A stretch of 64,000 nt of DNA, taken from contig NZ_CP061008.1 of the NCBI RefSeq assembly GCF_014490035.1, positions 1,240,001-1,304,000 of the forward strand, written 5' to 3'. The notes beneath the pieces were generated by a model. The model did no database searches. It was not told the DNA's origin and saw only the letters and a program-made list of their open reading frames with translations. Made by a program: the position numbers and the translations under genes. Below are positions 24,679 through 33,029 of the stretch, piece after piece. Within the stretch, counting starts at the first letter, position 1; each line of letters begins with the position of its first letter. This stretch comes from Achromobacter xylosoxidans (GTDB taxonomy: Bacteria; Pseudomonadota; Gammaproteobacteria; Burkholderiales; Burkholderiaceae_B).

Positions 24679-25425
24679 TCAGTTGCCGCCGGACACGTCG
24701 ATGAACGAACCGCTGGTGTAGCCGGCCTCGTCCGAGAGCAGCCACATCACGGCGCCCGCCACTTCTTCGACGGTGCCGCCGCGGCGCAGCGGAATCACGC
24801 CCTTCAGGCGGTCCACGCGGCCGGGTTCGCCGCCGCTGGCGTGCATGTCGGTGTAGATGGTGCCGGGACGCACGCCGTTGACGCGGATGCCTTCCGGCGC
24901 GACTTCCTTGGACAGGCCGATGGTCATCGTGTCCATGGCGCCCTTGGAGGCGGCGTAGTCCACGTATTCGTTGGGCGAGCCCAGCCGGGCGGCCGCGGAC
25001 GAGACGTTGACGATGGCGCCGCCCTGGCCGCCATGGCGCGTCGACATGCGGCGCACCGCCTCGCGGGCGCACAGGAAGGCGCCGATCACATTGGTGGACA
25101 GCACGCGCAGCAGGCGCTCGGCGCTCATCTGGTCCACGCGCATCTGCTGTTCGAGGATGCCGGCGTTGTTGACCAGCGCGTCGATGCGGCCCAGTTGCCG
25201 ATCCAGTTCGCCGTACATGCGCAGCACCTGGTCCTCTTGCGAGACATCGGCCTGCAGGGCAACGGCGCGGCCGCCGCCCTGCACGATTTCGGCGACCACC
25301 GCGTGCGCGGTGTCGGCGTTGGCATGGTAGTTGACGCCTACCGCGTAGCCGCGGCGGGCGGCCAGCTTGGCGACGGCGGCGCCGATGCCGCGGCCACCGC
25401 CCGTGACGAGCATGATTTTGGACAT
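24679..25425 (-). CDS. SDR-family oxidoreductase (YgfF-like)
   Basis: 248-residue classical short-chain dehydrogenase. 'TGGGRGIG' cofactor loop near residue 8, NNAG near 89, catalytic Ser in 'VNVSSAAARLG', and a canonical YxxxK in 'YVDYAASKGAMD'; C-terminus 'GSFIDVSGGN'. Resembles glucose/ribitol dehydrogenase-like YgfF. NADPH preference is suggested by the Gly/Arg loop. Follows the cupin gene by 44 bp on the same strand, so may share its transcript. Convergent with MgtC. Confidence 0.88.
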   Translation of the reverse strand: MSKIMLVTGGGRGIGAAVAKLAARRGYAVGVNYHANADTAHAVVAEIVQGGGRAVALQADVSQEDQVLRMYGELDRQLGRIDALVNNAGILEQQMRVDQMSAERLLRVLSTNVIGAFLCAREAVRRMSTRHGGQGGAIVNVSSAAARLGSPNEYVDYAASKGAMDTMTIGLSKEVAPEGIRVNGVRPGTIYTDMHASGGEPGRVDRLKGVIPLRRGGTVEEVAGAVMWLLSDEAGYTSGSFIDVSGGN

Positions 25426-25469
25426 GGCTTGCTCCTGGTGGGCTTACACCTTAGCAGATGGCGGCGGGC

Positions 25470-25838
25470 TCAGATCCAGACGTCGTTGGGGGCGCTGCGC
25501 TCGCCGCCCTGGTCGCCGGTGTTGCGCACGCCGCGCGGTTCGATCAGCAGCATTTGGACTTCTTCGACCGCACAGGGCTTGTGCTCCACGCCCTTGGGGA
25601 CCACGGCCATTTCGCCTGGGCCGAGGTCGATGTGGCCGTCGCGCAGTTCGATGCGCAAGCGGCCCTCGATGACGATGAAGGTCTCGTCGGTGTCGGCGTG
25701 GCTGTGCCACACGAATTCGCCCTGTATTTTCACCAGCTTGAACTGGTAGTCGTTCATCTCGGCGACGACCTTGGGCATCCAGTGTTCGGAAAACAGCGCC
25801 AGTTTTTCGGCGAAATTGATGGGAAGGATATCGGGCAT
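25470..25838 (-). CDS. Cupin-domain protein
   Basis: 122-residue single-domain cupin. Motif 1 contains '[15 protein letters not shown]' (His-x-His and Glu metal ligands), motif 2 '[16 protein letters not shown]' (third His). The protein is probably a small mononuclear metal enzyme or binding protein; the reaction is unknown. Same strand as the AraC gene (97 bp upstream) and the SDR gene downstream (44 bp). Confidence 0.82.
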   Translation of the reverse strand: MPDILPINFAEKLALFSEHWMPKVVAEMNDYQFKLVKIQGEFVWHSHADTDETFIVIEGRLRIELRDGHIDLGPGEMAVVPKGVEHKPCAVEEVQMLLIEPRGVRNTGDQGGERSAPNDVWI

Positions 25839-25935
25839 GGGACGGCCTGCGGGCGGGGTTGAGCAGACCCAAGGATAGAAGGCCGGGCGGGCGCCGTCTT
25901 GTACGATCGTGCAGCCTTGCGCGCAGGCCAGTGGC

Positions 25936-26730
25936 TCAGCGGCGCAGCATGCGGCGCCAGCGGTCGGGCGCCATGCCGTAGGTCTGGGCGTGGCGGCGCG
26001 TCAGGTGGCTCTGGTCGGTGAAGCCCGCCGCGGCGGCCGCTTGCGCCAGCGGCATGCCCGCGGCGATCAGGCGCCGGGCCTGGTCCAGGCGGCGCAGCAT
26101 TACGTAGCGGTAGGGACTGGTGCCGAACAGCGCGCGGAAGTCGCGCGACAGGCTCCAGCGATCCGTGCCTGCGGCCGCTGACAGCTGTTCCAGGGTGATG
26201 GACTGTTCGAGCGAGGCGTGGATGTACTGGCGCGCGCGCTCGGCGGCGGCGTAGTCGACGCTGCGGCGCGCGGGCTTGCCGCCGGCCGCGGCGCACAGGG
26301 CATGGCTCAGCTCGTACAGCGCGTCGTCTTCCTGCAGCGGGTCGATGGACTCATGCGTGTCCTGCAGCAGGCTGGCGCTGGCGGCATACAGCCGCGGATC
26401 GGCCGAGATGCCGCCGGGGATGAACGGCAGCGGCCGTCCGCCCAGGATCTGCTGGATAAGCGCAGGCTCGACGTAGATCATGCGGTAATGGAAACCGGCC
26501 TCGGTGCCGGCCTGTCCGTCGTGGACTTCGTCGGGATGCAGCACGATGGTGCCGCCGGGCAGGCTGTGCCGCAGCCCGCGGCGGTAGTGGAAGCTCTGTA
26601 CGCCCGACAGCGTGCGGCCGATGGCGTAGGTGTCGTGGCGGTGCATGCCGTAGCCGGGACCGCCGAAGTAGGCCTCGATGCGCTCCAGCTGGCCCGAGGG
26701 CGCTGCGCGCAGTATCCAGTCTTGCTTCAA
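25936..26730 (-). CDS. AraC-family transcriptional regulator
   Basis: 264-residue regulator: N-terminal cupin-like AraC ligand domain ('[21 protein letters not shown]', '[12 protein letters not shown]') and C-terminal double HTH ('[24 protein letters not shown]', '[21 protein letters not shown]'). The domain layout matches AraC regulators of amino-acid exporters. Start is TTG 26730, overlapping the stop of the SUMF1 gene (TTGA); the next in-frame ATG would remove the beginning of the ligand domain. The frame upstream to 27162 belongs to the SUMF1 gene region and is not coding in this phase. Confidence 0.85.
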   Translation of the reverse strand: MKQDWILRAAPSGQLERIEAYFGGPGYGMHRHDTYAIGRTLSGVQSFHYRRGLRHSLPGGTIVLHPDEVHDGQAGTEAGFHYRMIYVEPALIQQILGGRPLPFIPGGISADPRLYAASASLLQDTHESIDPLQEDDALYELSHALCAAAGGKPARRSVDYAAAERARQYIHASLEQSITLEQLSAAAGTDRWSLSRDFRALFGTSPYRYVMLRRLDQARRLIAAGMPLAQAAAAAGFTDQSHLTRRHAQTYGMAPDRWRRMLRR

Positions 26731-27719
26731 TCCGCCTCCCGCAGCAGCCTCAGTCCCACCAGAGGATAGCGCGTTTCCTGCGTGTTCCAGTTGCGGTAGG
26801 AGGCGCGCGTGTACAGCGCCCAGGTATGCCAGGAGCCGCCGCGGCGCACGCGCACGTTGCCGCTGGCGGGGCCTTGCGGGTCGTCCGCCGGCGAATGCGC
26901 GTAGTAGTCCTCGCCGTACCAGTCCGAGACCCATTCCCAGGCGTTGCCGTGCATGTCGTACAGGCCGAAGGCATTGGGCGCGTAGCTGGCGACCGGGGCG
27001 GTGAAAGCGTGGCCGTCGGCGCGGGCGGAAGCGTGCGCCTGCCATTTGGGCCAGAGCGGCGCGGCGTCGGCGTCGAAGCCGTTGCCGACGTCGGGCATGG
27101 CGGCGGGATCGTCGCCGTTCTGGTAGCGGGTGCGCGTGCCGGCGCGGCAGGCGTATTCCCATTCGGCCTCGGTGGGCAGGCGGTAGACCTTGCCCTCGGT
27201 CTGGGTCAGCCAGCGGGCCAGCGCCGTGGCGTCGTTCCAGCTGATGTTGACGACGGGATGGTCGTCGCCTTGGGCAAAGCCCGGATTGCGCCAGGAGTAG
27301 CGGCGGTCGCGGCCTTCGAAGGCGTCGCCGCGCTCGGACTTGTCGGGGTCGTACTGCGGGTTGTAGCCATAGCCGCCGGTGCCGTCGGCCTCCGACTCCG
27401 GCACATACCCGGACGCTTCGATGAAGCGGCGGAACTGGCCCACGGTGACTTCCGTGCGTTCCAGGTAGAACGGGCGGGTGATGCGCACCGTATGCACCGG
27501 CGCTTCATCGGACAGCTGGGCGTAGCGGTCCGGCGGATACAGCGGATAGTCGCGCGCCAGCGCCTCGGGCGCTTCGTCGCTGCCCATCTGGAAGCTGCCG
27601 GCCGGCACGCGGACAAAGGTCATGCCCAGTGAATTTTCGATCAGGGCGGGCGGTTCGCCCGACCAGCAAGGCGCCGATACGAGGGTGCAGAGCAAAGCCA
27701 GGGCGGTGCGTGTGCGCAT
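26727..27719 (-). CDS. Exported SUMF1/formylglycine-generating-enzyme-fold protein without FGE cysteines
   Basis: 330-residue protein with signal peptide (residues 1-20, 'LALLCTLVSAPCWSG') and one SUMF1 domain: 'FVRVPAGSFQMGSDE', 'ETEVTVGQFRRF'-type entry ('RTEVTVGQFRRFIEASGY'), 'PVVNISWNDATALARWL', 'RLPTEAEWEYACRAGT', 'NAFGLYDMHGNAWEWVSDWY'. In true formylglycine-generating enzymes the stretch after 'RGGS' carries two catalytic/copper-binding Cys; here it is 'WHTWALYTRASYRNW' with none. It is thus more likely a non-FGE member (binding or structural). Start ATG 27719. The coupled AraC gene follows. Confidence 0.88.
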   Translation of the reverse strand: MRTRTALALLCTLVSAPCWSGEPPALIENSLGMTFVRVPAGSFQMGSDEAPEALARDYPLYPPDRYAQLSDEAPVHTVRITRPFYLERTEVTVGQFRRFIEASGYVPESEADGTGGYGYNPQYDPDKSERGDAFEGRDRRYSWRNPGFAQGDDHPVVNISWNDATALARWLTQTEGKVYRLPTEAEWEYACRAGTRTRYQNGDDPAAMPDVGNGFDADAAPLWPKWQAHASARADGHAFTAPVASYAPNAFGLYDMHGNAWEWVSDWYGEDYYAHSPADDPQGPASGNVRVRRGGSWHTWALYTRASYRNWNTQETRYPLVGLRLLREAD

Positions 27720-27814
27720 GGGAATCCGGTAGGCGGAGCATGAGGGGTGCGCAATAGTAGAGCCGCCGCTCGCGGCCGGCCAGACGCGGGGAACCCTCAT
27801 GTCGCGGCGGGGGC

Positions 27815-28483
27815 TCAGCCGGCGCGGCGGATGGTGAAGTTGATGCGCTGGCTGCCCAGCCGCGGATGCGGCAGGTCCTTGATGGGCATGATGCCGTGGT
27901 AGCGCAGCCGGTCGACGCCGCCCCATACGGCCACGTCGCCATGGAACAGCGGCGTGCGGCTGGCCTTGTCGGCGCGCTGGTCGCCGCCGAAGAGGAACAT
28001 GGCGGGCATGCCCAGCGACACGGAGACGATGGGCGCGCCGTAGTCGCGTTCGTTCCTGTCCTGGTGCAGCGACAGGCGCGAGCCGGGCTCATAGCGGTTG
28101 ACCAGGCAGGCGTCGGGCTCGAAGCCGAGAAAGCCGGCCTCGGCCGCGGCGGCTTGCGCCAGCTGCAGAAAGGCCTGCGGCATGGCGGGCCAGGGCTGGC
28201 CGGAAAGCGGATCGATGCGCGCATAGCGATAGCCGCGCGCGTCGCTGGTCCAGCCCAGCTGTCCGCAATTGGTCAGCGCCACCGACATGGTGTAGCCGCC
28301 GGGCGTTTCCATGTGCCGGAAGGGCGCCTGGGCGGTCACGGCATCGACCCCGGCGAGCAGGGCGTCCATCACGGGCAGGGCAAAACCGCGCAGCACCACG
28401 GATTGCGGGCCGAGCACGACGCGCCCGCCGTGCGCGGCGCCATCGTCGCCGTTCTCGCCAAACAGGTCCAGGTTGGCAGCCAT
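27815..28483 (-). CDS. alkB: AlkB-type DNA/RNA oxidative demethylase
   Basis: Fe(II)/2-oxoglutarate dioxygenase, 222 residues, that removes alkyl lesions (1-meA, 3-meC) from nucleic acids. Iron ligands His140-x-Asp142 and His196 ('LSLHQDRNE', 'RYHGIMP'), and the 2-oxoglutarate arginine motif RINFTIR (213-219). The nucleotide lid region includes 'MSVALTNCGQLGW'. Complete in length compared with E. coli AlkB (216). Six bases after the phospholipase D gene, so in the same operon. No Ada-box examined. Confidence 0.94.
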   Translation of the reverse strand: MAANLDLFGENGDDGAAHGGRVVLGPQSVVLRGFALPVMDALLAGVDAVTAQAPFRHMETPGGYTMSVALTNCGQLGWTSDARGYRYARIDPLSGQPWPAMPQAFLQLAQAAAAEAGFLGFEPDACLVNRYEPGSRLSLHQDRNERDYGAPIVSVSLGMPAMFLFGGDQRADKASRTPLFHGDVAVWGGVDRLRYHGIMPIKDLPHPRLGSQRINFTIRRAG

Positions 28484-28489
28484 GTCAGC

Positions 28490-30034
28490 CTACAGCAGCG
28501 GTTCCAGCGGCAGCAGCGACACGAACCAGACCGACAGGCGCTGCCACACCGTGGTGCCGGGTTCGGTGTCGTGCCGTATGGTGTCGCCGTTGCGCTGCTC
28601 CAGCCAATAGAGCTGGCCCTTGTCGTCCAGGCAGACGCGGTAGGCGGACTTGGGCAGGTCATTGTCGAACGCGTCGGCGATGCGGCGCGCCAGCGTGGGG
28701 CTGTCTATGACGAAGCCCAGTTCGGTGTTGAGCTTGGCCGAGCGCGGGTCGAAGTTGAAGGAGCCGACGAAGATGCGCTGGCCGTCGACGGCGAAGGTCT
28801 TGGCATGCAGGCTCGAGCCCGAGCTGCCGAAGGGGCCCATGCTCTTGTTGCGTTCGACTTCGGCGCCCATGCGCTTCATTTCGTAGAGTTCCACGCCGCT
28901 GGCCAGCAGGTCCTTGCGGCGCTTGGCGTAGCCGGAATGCACCACGGCGACGTCCGTGGCTTCGAGCGCATTGGTGAGGACCTTGACCTTGATGCCGCTG
29001 CGCGCCATTTGTCCGAAGGACTCGGTGCCGACGGCGGTAGGCACGAAATAGGGCGACACCAGTTCGAGATCGGTGGTGGGGGTGCCGATGATTTCATGCA
29101 GCTGATGCGGCAGCATCGCCTCGGGTGGCGCGGTGCCCAGCGTCTTGCGCGGATCGTCGCTGACCATGCGCGTGTCGGCCCACTCCAGTGTCAGCTGGCC
29201 TTGCAGCAGTTGCTGGATGAAGGGCAGCTTGCGCATGGCGTCGGCATAGGCGGCGGCTTCGGGAGAGCGCTCGACCCGGGTGGCGGCCTGTTCCAGTTCG
29301 TCGAGTTCGCCGGGGCTGGTCTTCTTCAGCAGCCGGTCTACCGGGTAGGCAGAGTCGCTGGCCCAGTAGCGGTCGAAATCCGTCGACACGTCATTGACCG
29401 CGGCGCCGATGGCCAACACGTCCAGGTCGGTGAAGAGCACGCCGCTGGCCGCGCCGAAGTACTCATCGCCGATGTTGCGCCCGCCGATGATGGTGGCCTG
29501 GTTGTCCGCGGTGAAGGACTTGTTGTGCATGCGGCGGTTCAGGCGGCTGAAGTCCGTCACGTAGCCCAGGGACTTGGGCCAGCGCAGCACGAAGGGGTTG
29601 TACAGCCGCACCTCGATGTTCGGGTGCGCGTCCAGGGCGGCCAGTTCCTCGTCCAGCCCGGAGGTGCCGTTGTCGTCCAGCAGCAGCCGCACGCGCACGC
29701 CGCGGTCGGCCGCGACGTGCAGGGCTTCCAGCAGCATGGTGCCGGTCATGTCCTTGTGCCAGATGTAGTACTGCACGTCCAGGCTGCGCTCGGCGGCGCG
29801 CGCCAGCAGCATGCGGGCGGCGAAGGCGTCGTAGGCGTCGGGCAGGGGGTGGATGCCCGATTTGCCGGGATGTTCGGCGGCCAGCGGCGCGATGGCCCGG
29901 CCCAGGGCGGTGTCCTGCGACGCCTCGGGCGTCAGGGCGTGGGATACGCTGCGGTTGTCCAGCGGCGGCAAGCCGCAGCCGCTCAGGAGGCTCAGGCAAA
30001 GGGCGGTCATCATCAGGGGTTTGGCCAGGTGCAT
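28490..30034 (-). CDS. Phospholipase D-family (cardiolipin synthase C-like) lipoprotein
   Basis: 514-residue envelope protein with a lipobox (LLSGC, Cys20) and two HKD motifs: His170-Lys172-Asp177 ('HNKSFTADNQATIIGGRN') and His410-Lys412-Asp417 ('HAKTFAVDGQRIFVGSFNF'). Both catalytic halves are intact. Layout matches ClsC/YmdC-type phosphatidyl transferases. Start ATG 30034 fixes the lipoprotein signal; the 93-codon upstream extension lacks sense. First gene of a unit with alkB. Divergent from the XRE-cupin regulator. Confidence 0.9.
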   Translation of the reverse strand: MHLAKPLMMTALCLSLLSGCGLPPLDNRSVSHALTPEASQDTALGRAIAPLAAEHPGKSGIHPLPDAYDAFAARMLLARAAERSLDVQYYIWHKDMTGTMLLEALHVAADRGVRVRLLLDDNGTSGLDEELAALDAHPNIEVRLYNPFVLRWPKSLGYVTDFSRLNRRMHNKSFTADNQATIIGGRNIGDEYFGAASGVLFTDLDVLAIGAAVNDVSTDFDRYWASDSAYPVDRLLKKTSPGELDELEQAATRVERSPEAAAYADAMRKLPFIQQLLQGQLTLEWADTRMVSDDPRKTLGTAPPEAMLPHQLHEIIGTPTTDLELVSPYFVPTAVGTESFGQMARSGIKVKVLTNALEATDVAVVHSGYAKRRKDLLASGVELYEMKRMGAEVERNKSMGPFGSSGSSLHAKTFAVDGQRIFVGSFNFDPRSAKLNTELGFVIDSPTLARRIADAFDNDLPKSAYRVCLDDKGQLYWLEQRNGDTIRHDTEPGTTVWQRLSVWFVSLLPLEPLL

Positions 30035-30115
30035 GACCCGTATTGTGCCGAAATCGCGGCGCGGGTTGGTTGCGGCGGCGGTTCGTCCGCGGCGCTTGAC
30101 GTATTTCCGTATTTG

Positions 30116-30128
30116 AGAGAAATTCTCT
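30116..30128. promoter_or_regulatory. Palindrome at XRE-cupin start
   Basis: AGAGAA-A-TTCTCT, perfect 6-bp arms, ends three bases before the ATG at 30132 and overlaps TAATAT. Position suggests an autoregulatory operator for the HTH protein, and the only long sequence to the divergent lipoprotein gene is 97 bp. Confidence 0.45.
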
Positions 30129-30131
30129 AAT

Positions 30132-30704
30132 ATGGAAAATTCAAACGAACCCGACGCCGATCTGGACCGGCGCATCGCCGGCCGGCTCAAGGCGTTGCGC
30201 CAGGAGCGCAACTGGTCGCTGGACGAGCTGGCCGCCCGCGCCGGTCTCAGCCGCGCCACCCTGTCGCGCCTGGAGAACGCCGAGGTCAGCCCGACCGCCA
30301 GCGCGCTGGGCAAGCTGTGCGCGGCCTATGGCATGACCATGTCGCGCCTGATGCTCATGGTCGAGGACGATTTCGTGCCGCTGGTGCCGCAGCAGGCGCA
30401 GGCCGTGTGGGTGGACGCCAGTGCGGGATTCCGCCGCCGCTCGGTGTCACCGCCCGCGCAGCAATTGGCGGGCGAGGTGCTGGCGTGCGAACTGGAGCCC
30501 GGCACGCGCATCGCCTACGAGCGGTCGCCCCGGCCGGGGCTTGAACACCATCTGCTGATGCTGGAAGGCGAACTGGCCATCACCGTCGACGGGCAGGCGC
30601 ATGGCTTGTCGCAGGGCGACTGCCTGCGCTACCAGCTGTTTGGCGCCAGCGAATTCTCAACCCCGCCGCATTGCGGCGCCCGTTATCTGCTCTTCATCGT
30701 CTGA
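30132..30704 (+). CDS. XRE-family HTH regulator with C-terminal cupin
   Basis: 190-residue regulator: N-terminal HTH_3 (residues ~16-70, 'WSLDELAARAGLSRATLSRLENAEVSPT') and a C-terminal cupin sensor (~115-188, 'GLEHHLLMLEGELAITVDG'). This architecture (SutR/PuuR-like) senses small metabolites. It is followed after 7 bp by a GNAT acetyltransferase gene, so the pair probably forms an autoregulated operon. Confidence 0.9.
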   Translation: MENSNEPDADLDRRIAGRLKALRQERNWSLDELAARAGLSRATLSRLENAEVSPTASALGKLCAAYGMTMSRLMLMVEDDFVPLVPQQAQAVWVDASAGFRRRSVSPPAQQLAGEVLACELEPGTRIAYERSPRPGLEHHLLMLEGELAITVDGQAHGLSQGDCLRYQLFGASEFSTPPHCGARYLLFIV

Positions 30705-30711
30705 GTCCATC

Positions 30712-31248
30712 ATGTCCCATCCGAATCCTGAATTGACCCTGCTGTCGGCGGATGCCGCCGACGTTCTCGTGCCCGAGCTGGCCGAGCTGCTGCGCGCCTG
30801 CGTGCAGGGCGGCGCCAGCGTGAGCTTCGTACTGCCGTATTCGTCGGACGAGGCGCAGGCCTTCTGGCGCGCCAAGGTGTTGCCGGCGATCGCCGGCGGC
30901 AAGTCCGCGCTGTGGGTGGCGCGCCAGGACGGACGCGTCGCGGGGTCGGTGCAGCTGGATTGGGACACGCCGCCCAATCAACCCCACCGCGCCGAGGTGC
31001 GCAAGCTGCTGGTGCATCCGGATTTTCGCCGCCGCGGCATCGCCCGCGCCCTGCTGGCCGAGGCGGAAGCCATGGCGGTGCGTCAGGGCCGCAGCCTGAT
31101 CACGCTGGACACGCGCACGGGCGATAGCGCCGAGCCGCTGTATGCGTCGCAGGGCTACCAGACGGTGGGAGTGATACCGGGTTTCAGCCGCGATCCGCAT
31201 GATGCCGCCAAGCTGGACGGCACCACCATCATGTACAAGCAGCTGTAA
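30712..31248 (+). CDS. GNAT-family N-acetyltransferase
   Basis: 178-residue acetyl-CoA-dependent acetyltransferase. The CoA-binding signature is 'VHPDFRRRGIARALLAEAE' with R/QxxGxG/A (RRRGIA). C-terminal 'LYASQGYQTVGVIPGFSRDPH' is typical of small-molecule acetylating members (PhnO/Pat-like). Start ATG 30712. Coupled to the XRE-cupin regulator. Substrate unknown. Confidence 0.88.
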   Translation: MSHPNPELTLLSADAADVLVPELAELLRACVQGGASVSFVLPYSSDEAQAFWRAKVLPAIAGGKSALWVARQDGRVAGSVQLDWDTPPNQPHRAEVRKLLVHPDFRRRGIARALLAEAEAMAVRQGRSLITLDTRTGDSAEPLYASQGYQTVGVIPGFSRDPHDAAKLDGTTIMYKQL

Positions 31249-31254
31249 TGGACG

Positions 31255-31273
31255 CTGCCGCCGCGGGCGGCAG
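31255..31273. terminator. GC-rich hairpin between convergent genes
   Basis: CTGCCGCC-GCG-GGCGGCAG stem directly after the GNAT stop and before the end of the convergent gene at 31283. No U-tract on either strand. Confidence 0.35.
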
Positions 31274-31282
31274 AGGCAGGCC

Positions 31283-31615
31283 TCAGGCCAGGGGCTTGAT
31301 GCCCACGCTGTACGGCGGGGCGTTGCCGCGCGCCGGGGCCTTGATCTTCAGCATCGAGCCGCCAGGGGTGAATTCGAACTCCTGGTAGGGCACTTCGAAC
31401 CATTGATGAAAACTGGTGCGCGAGAATTCCGGCACCCAGACCTTGGCGCGCTTGGCATCGCAGTGGAATTCGACCAGCGTGCGGTCTATGCCCAGCGGAC
31501 GGGTATTGCCGATGCGGTAGCTGACTTTGAGTTCGGCGCGCGCGGTCGAGCCGGGGCGCCAGGCCAGGCCGACAGATTCCATGAATTTTTCGATCGCCTC
31601 GATACCGCGATGCAT
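31283..31615 (-). CDS. Hypothetical protein (110 aa)
   Basis: Soluble 110-residue protein with alternating strand-like segments ('ELKVSYRIGNTRPLGIDRTLVEFHCDAKRAKVWVPEF' in two parts) and no recognised family. Several features (conserved Trp/Phe/Tyr cluster 'FHQWFEVPYQEFEFTPGG', a single Cys) suggest a compact beta domain. Monocistronic; the region upstream (31616-31860, 245 bp) shows no gene on inspection. Confidence 0.6.
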   Translation of the reverse strand: MHRGIEAIEKFMESVGLAWRPGSTARAELKVSYRIGNTRPLGIDRTLVEFHCDAKRAKVWVPEFSRTSFHQWFEVPYQEFEFTPGGSMLKIKAPARGNAPPYSVGIKPLA

Positions 31616-31860
31616 GACTGACTCCGAATGCGGGCGGGCGCTAGGCCCAAGAAAAGTGCTGTTTCCCGCAGCGCTGCGGCAAACACCCCGAATTATCCGT
31701 CATTCCAGGCCCGGGCGTCTCCCGGCTTGCATCCCGTCAATCGGCGCCATTGAGTAAAGCAAATGGACGGCGCGCGGCCAGGCCCGCACCATGGCATCCA
31801 TGTCCTCTATAAGACCTGCGCGGCCCGCGCCGGTCCGGACGCAAAATCCTAGGAGTCATC

Positions 31861-32010
31861 ATGGCAAATTTCATACTGGCATTGGTCAACGCGGAACTCT
31901 CTCTCTTCGGCGTCGAGACGCCCGGCGCGGCGCAGGAACCGTCAGCCGCGCCGCAAGCGGCAAGCGCGCCGGCATTCGATAGCGAGCACTACCGCAGCGC
32001 GTTGGGCTGA
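31861..32010 (+). CDS. Small protein (49 aa), function unknown
   Basis: Short ORF below usual thresholds: ATG 31861 has a strong AGGAG six bases upstream and the gene ends TGA 32008-32010. Encodes 'MANFILALVNAELSLFGVE' followed by a Pro/Ala-rich segment and 'FDSEHYRSALG'. Weakly amphipathic N-terminus. 182 bp to the next gene with no other feature apart from a short AGCCTG-N6-CAGGCT hairpin near 32072-32089. Confidence 0.5.
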   Translation: MANFILALVNAELSLFGVETPGAAQEPSAAPQAASAPAFDSEHYRSALG

Positions 32011-32192
32011 GCGCGAGCGGAACACAGCATTGCAGGAATAGGCAGGTTTCACGCAAGAACGAGCCTGTACGCGCAGGCTGGCGATTCTTACCATCTCTTC
32101 CAGGGTCGGGGCGGCGAGTCCATTGCGGATGCGCTGGCTCCGCCACGCTGCCGGGCGCGTTGCCGGCAGCACACGCAAGGGAAGGGAATCGC

Positions 32193-33008
32193 ATGAATAC
32201 CGAAAAAATCTGGTTGGTGACGGACGCATCCGCGGGGCTGGGCCTGGTCCTGGTGAAGATGTTGCTGGACTTGGGCCACAAGGTCGCGGCGACCTCGCAG
32301 GACGGCGATGCGCTGCTGGACGCGGTGGGCGCCAAGCTGGAGGGGCGGTTCCTGCCCCTGACGGTGGACCTGGCCGATGAGCGCAAGGTGCAACGCGCGG
32401 TGGATGCCGCGGTGACTGCCTTCGGCGGGCTGGACGTGGTGGTGAACAACGCGGGCCATGGCCTGCGCGGCGCGCTGGACAGCCTGCCGGACGAGGACTT
32501 GCGCGACACCTTCGACATCAATGTGTTCGCCACGCTGAACGTGATCCGCGCGGCCCTGCCACGCATGCGCGCGCAGCGCAGCGGCCACGTGTTCAATATC
32601 TCGTCGATCCTGGGCTTTGATGGCGGCCGGGCCGATTGGGGCGCCTATAGCGCCGCCAAGTTCGCCGTCAGCGGCCTGACCGAAGCCCTGGCCGCCGAGG
32701 CCGCGCCGTTCGGCATCCGGGTGTCGCTGGTCTATCCAGGCGCGCTGCGCATCGAGGACGGCGAGCAAGCGCCCGAGCAGGCGGCGCGCAATGCGCAGGC
32801 GCGCGACGCGGACGGAGATCCGGCCAAGATGGCGCGCACGCTGATCAACGCGGCCCAGGCGCAATATGCGCCCCTGCACCTGTTCCTGGGGCGCGACGCC
32901 TTCGACCAGGCGCGCGCCAAGATCCAGACCGTGCAGCAGGAGTTGGCGCGCTGGCGCGAGATGTCCGTGTCGATTGGCTTCGTGGACGAAAGGCGGATGG
33001 CCGCCTGA
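32193..33008 (+). CDS. SDR-family oxidoreductase
   Basis: 271-residue SDR with 'TDASAGLGLVL' cofactor loop (TGxxxGxG family, with first Gly replaced by Asp), 'VVVNNAGHG', catalytic Ser in 'NISSILG' and intact YxxxK ('YSAAKFAVSGLTE'). Similar in layout to the family of 'oxidoreductases' with long C-terminal tails that accept Asp/Asn cofactor loops. Start ATG 32193 behind AAGGGAAGGG. Function unknown. Confidence 0.85.
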   Translation: MNTEKIWLVTDASAGLGLVLVKMLLDLGHKVAATSQDGDALLDAVGAKLEGRFLPLTVDLADERKVQRAVDAAVTAFGGLDVVVNNAGHGLRGALDSLPDEDLRDTFDINVFATLNVIRAALPRMRAQRSGHVFNISSILGFDGGRADWGAYSAAKFAVSGLTEALAAEAAPFGIRVSLVYPGALRIEDGEQAPEQAARNAQARDADGDPAKMARTLINAAQAQYAPLHLFLGRDAFDQARAKIQTVQQELARWREMSVSIGFVDERRMAA

Positions 33009-33029
33009 CTTTCCGTCCGACGGCCGGTC

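Noticed and set aside
26727..27719. Functional formylglycine-generating enzyme
   Set aside because: Both catalytic/copper cysteines are absent in the active-site segment.
27866..30130. 754-codon plus-strand frame opposite alkB and the phospholipase D gene
   Set aside because: Antisense shadow; both minus-strand genes have complete catalytic motifs.
31616..31860. Possible small gene between the hypothetical protein and the 49-residue ORF
   Set aside because: No open frame with a credible start; treated as intergenic.
32011..32192. Possible gene or remnant in the gap after the 49-residue ORF
   Set aside because: No ORF with ribosome site and family-like sequence; only a short hairpin is visible.
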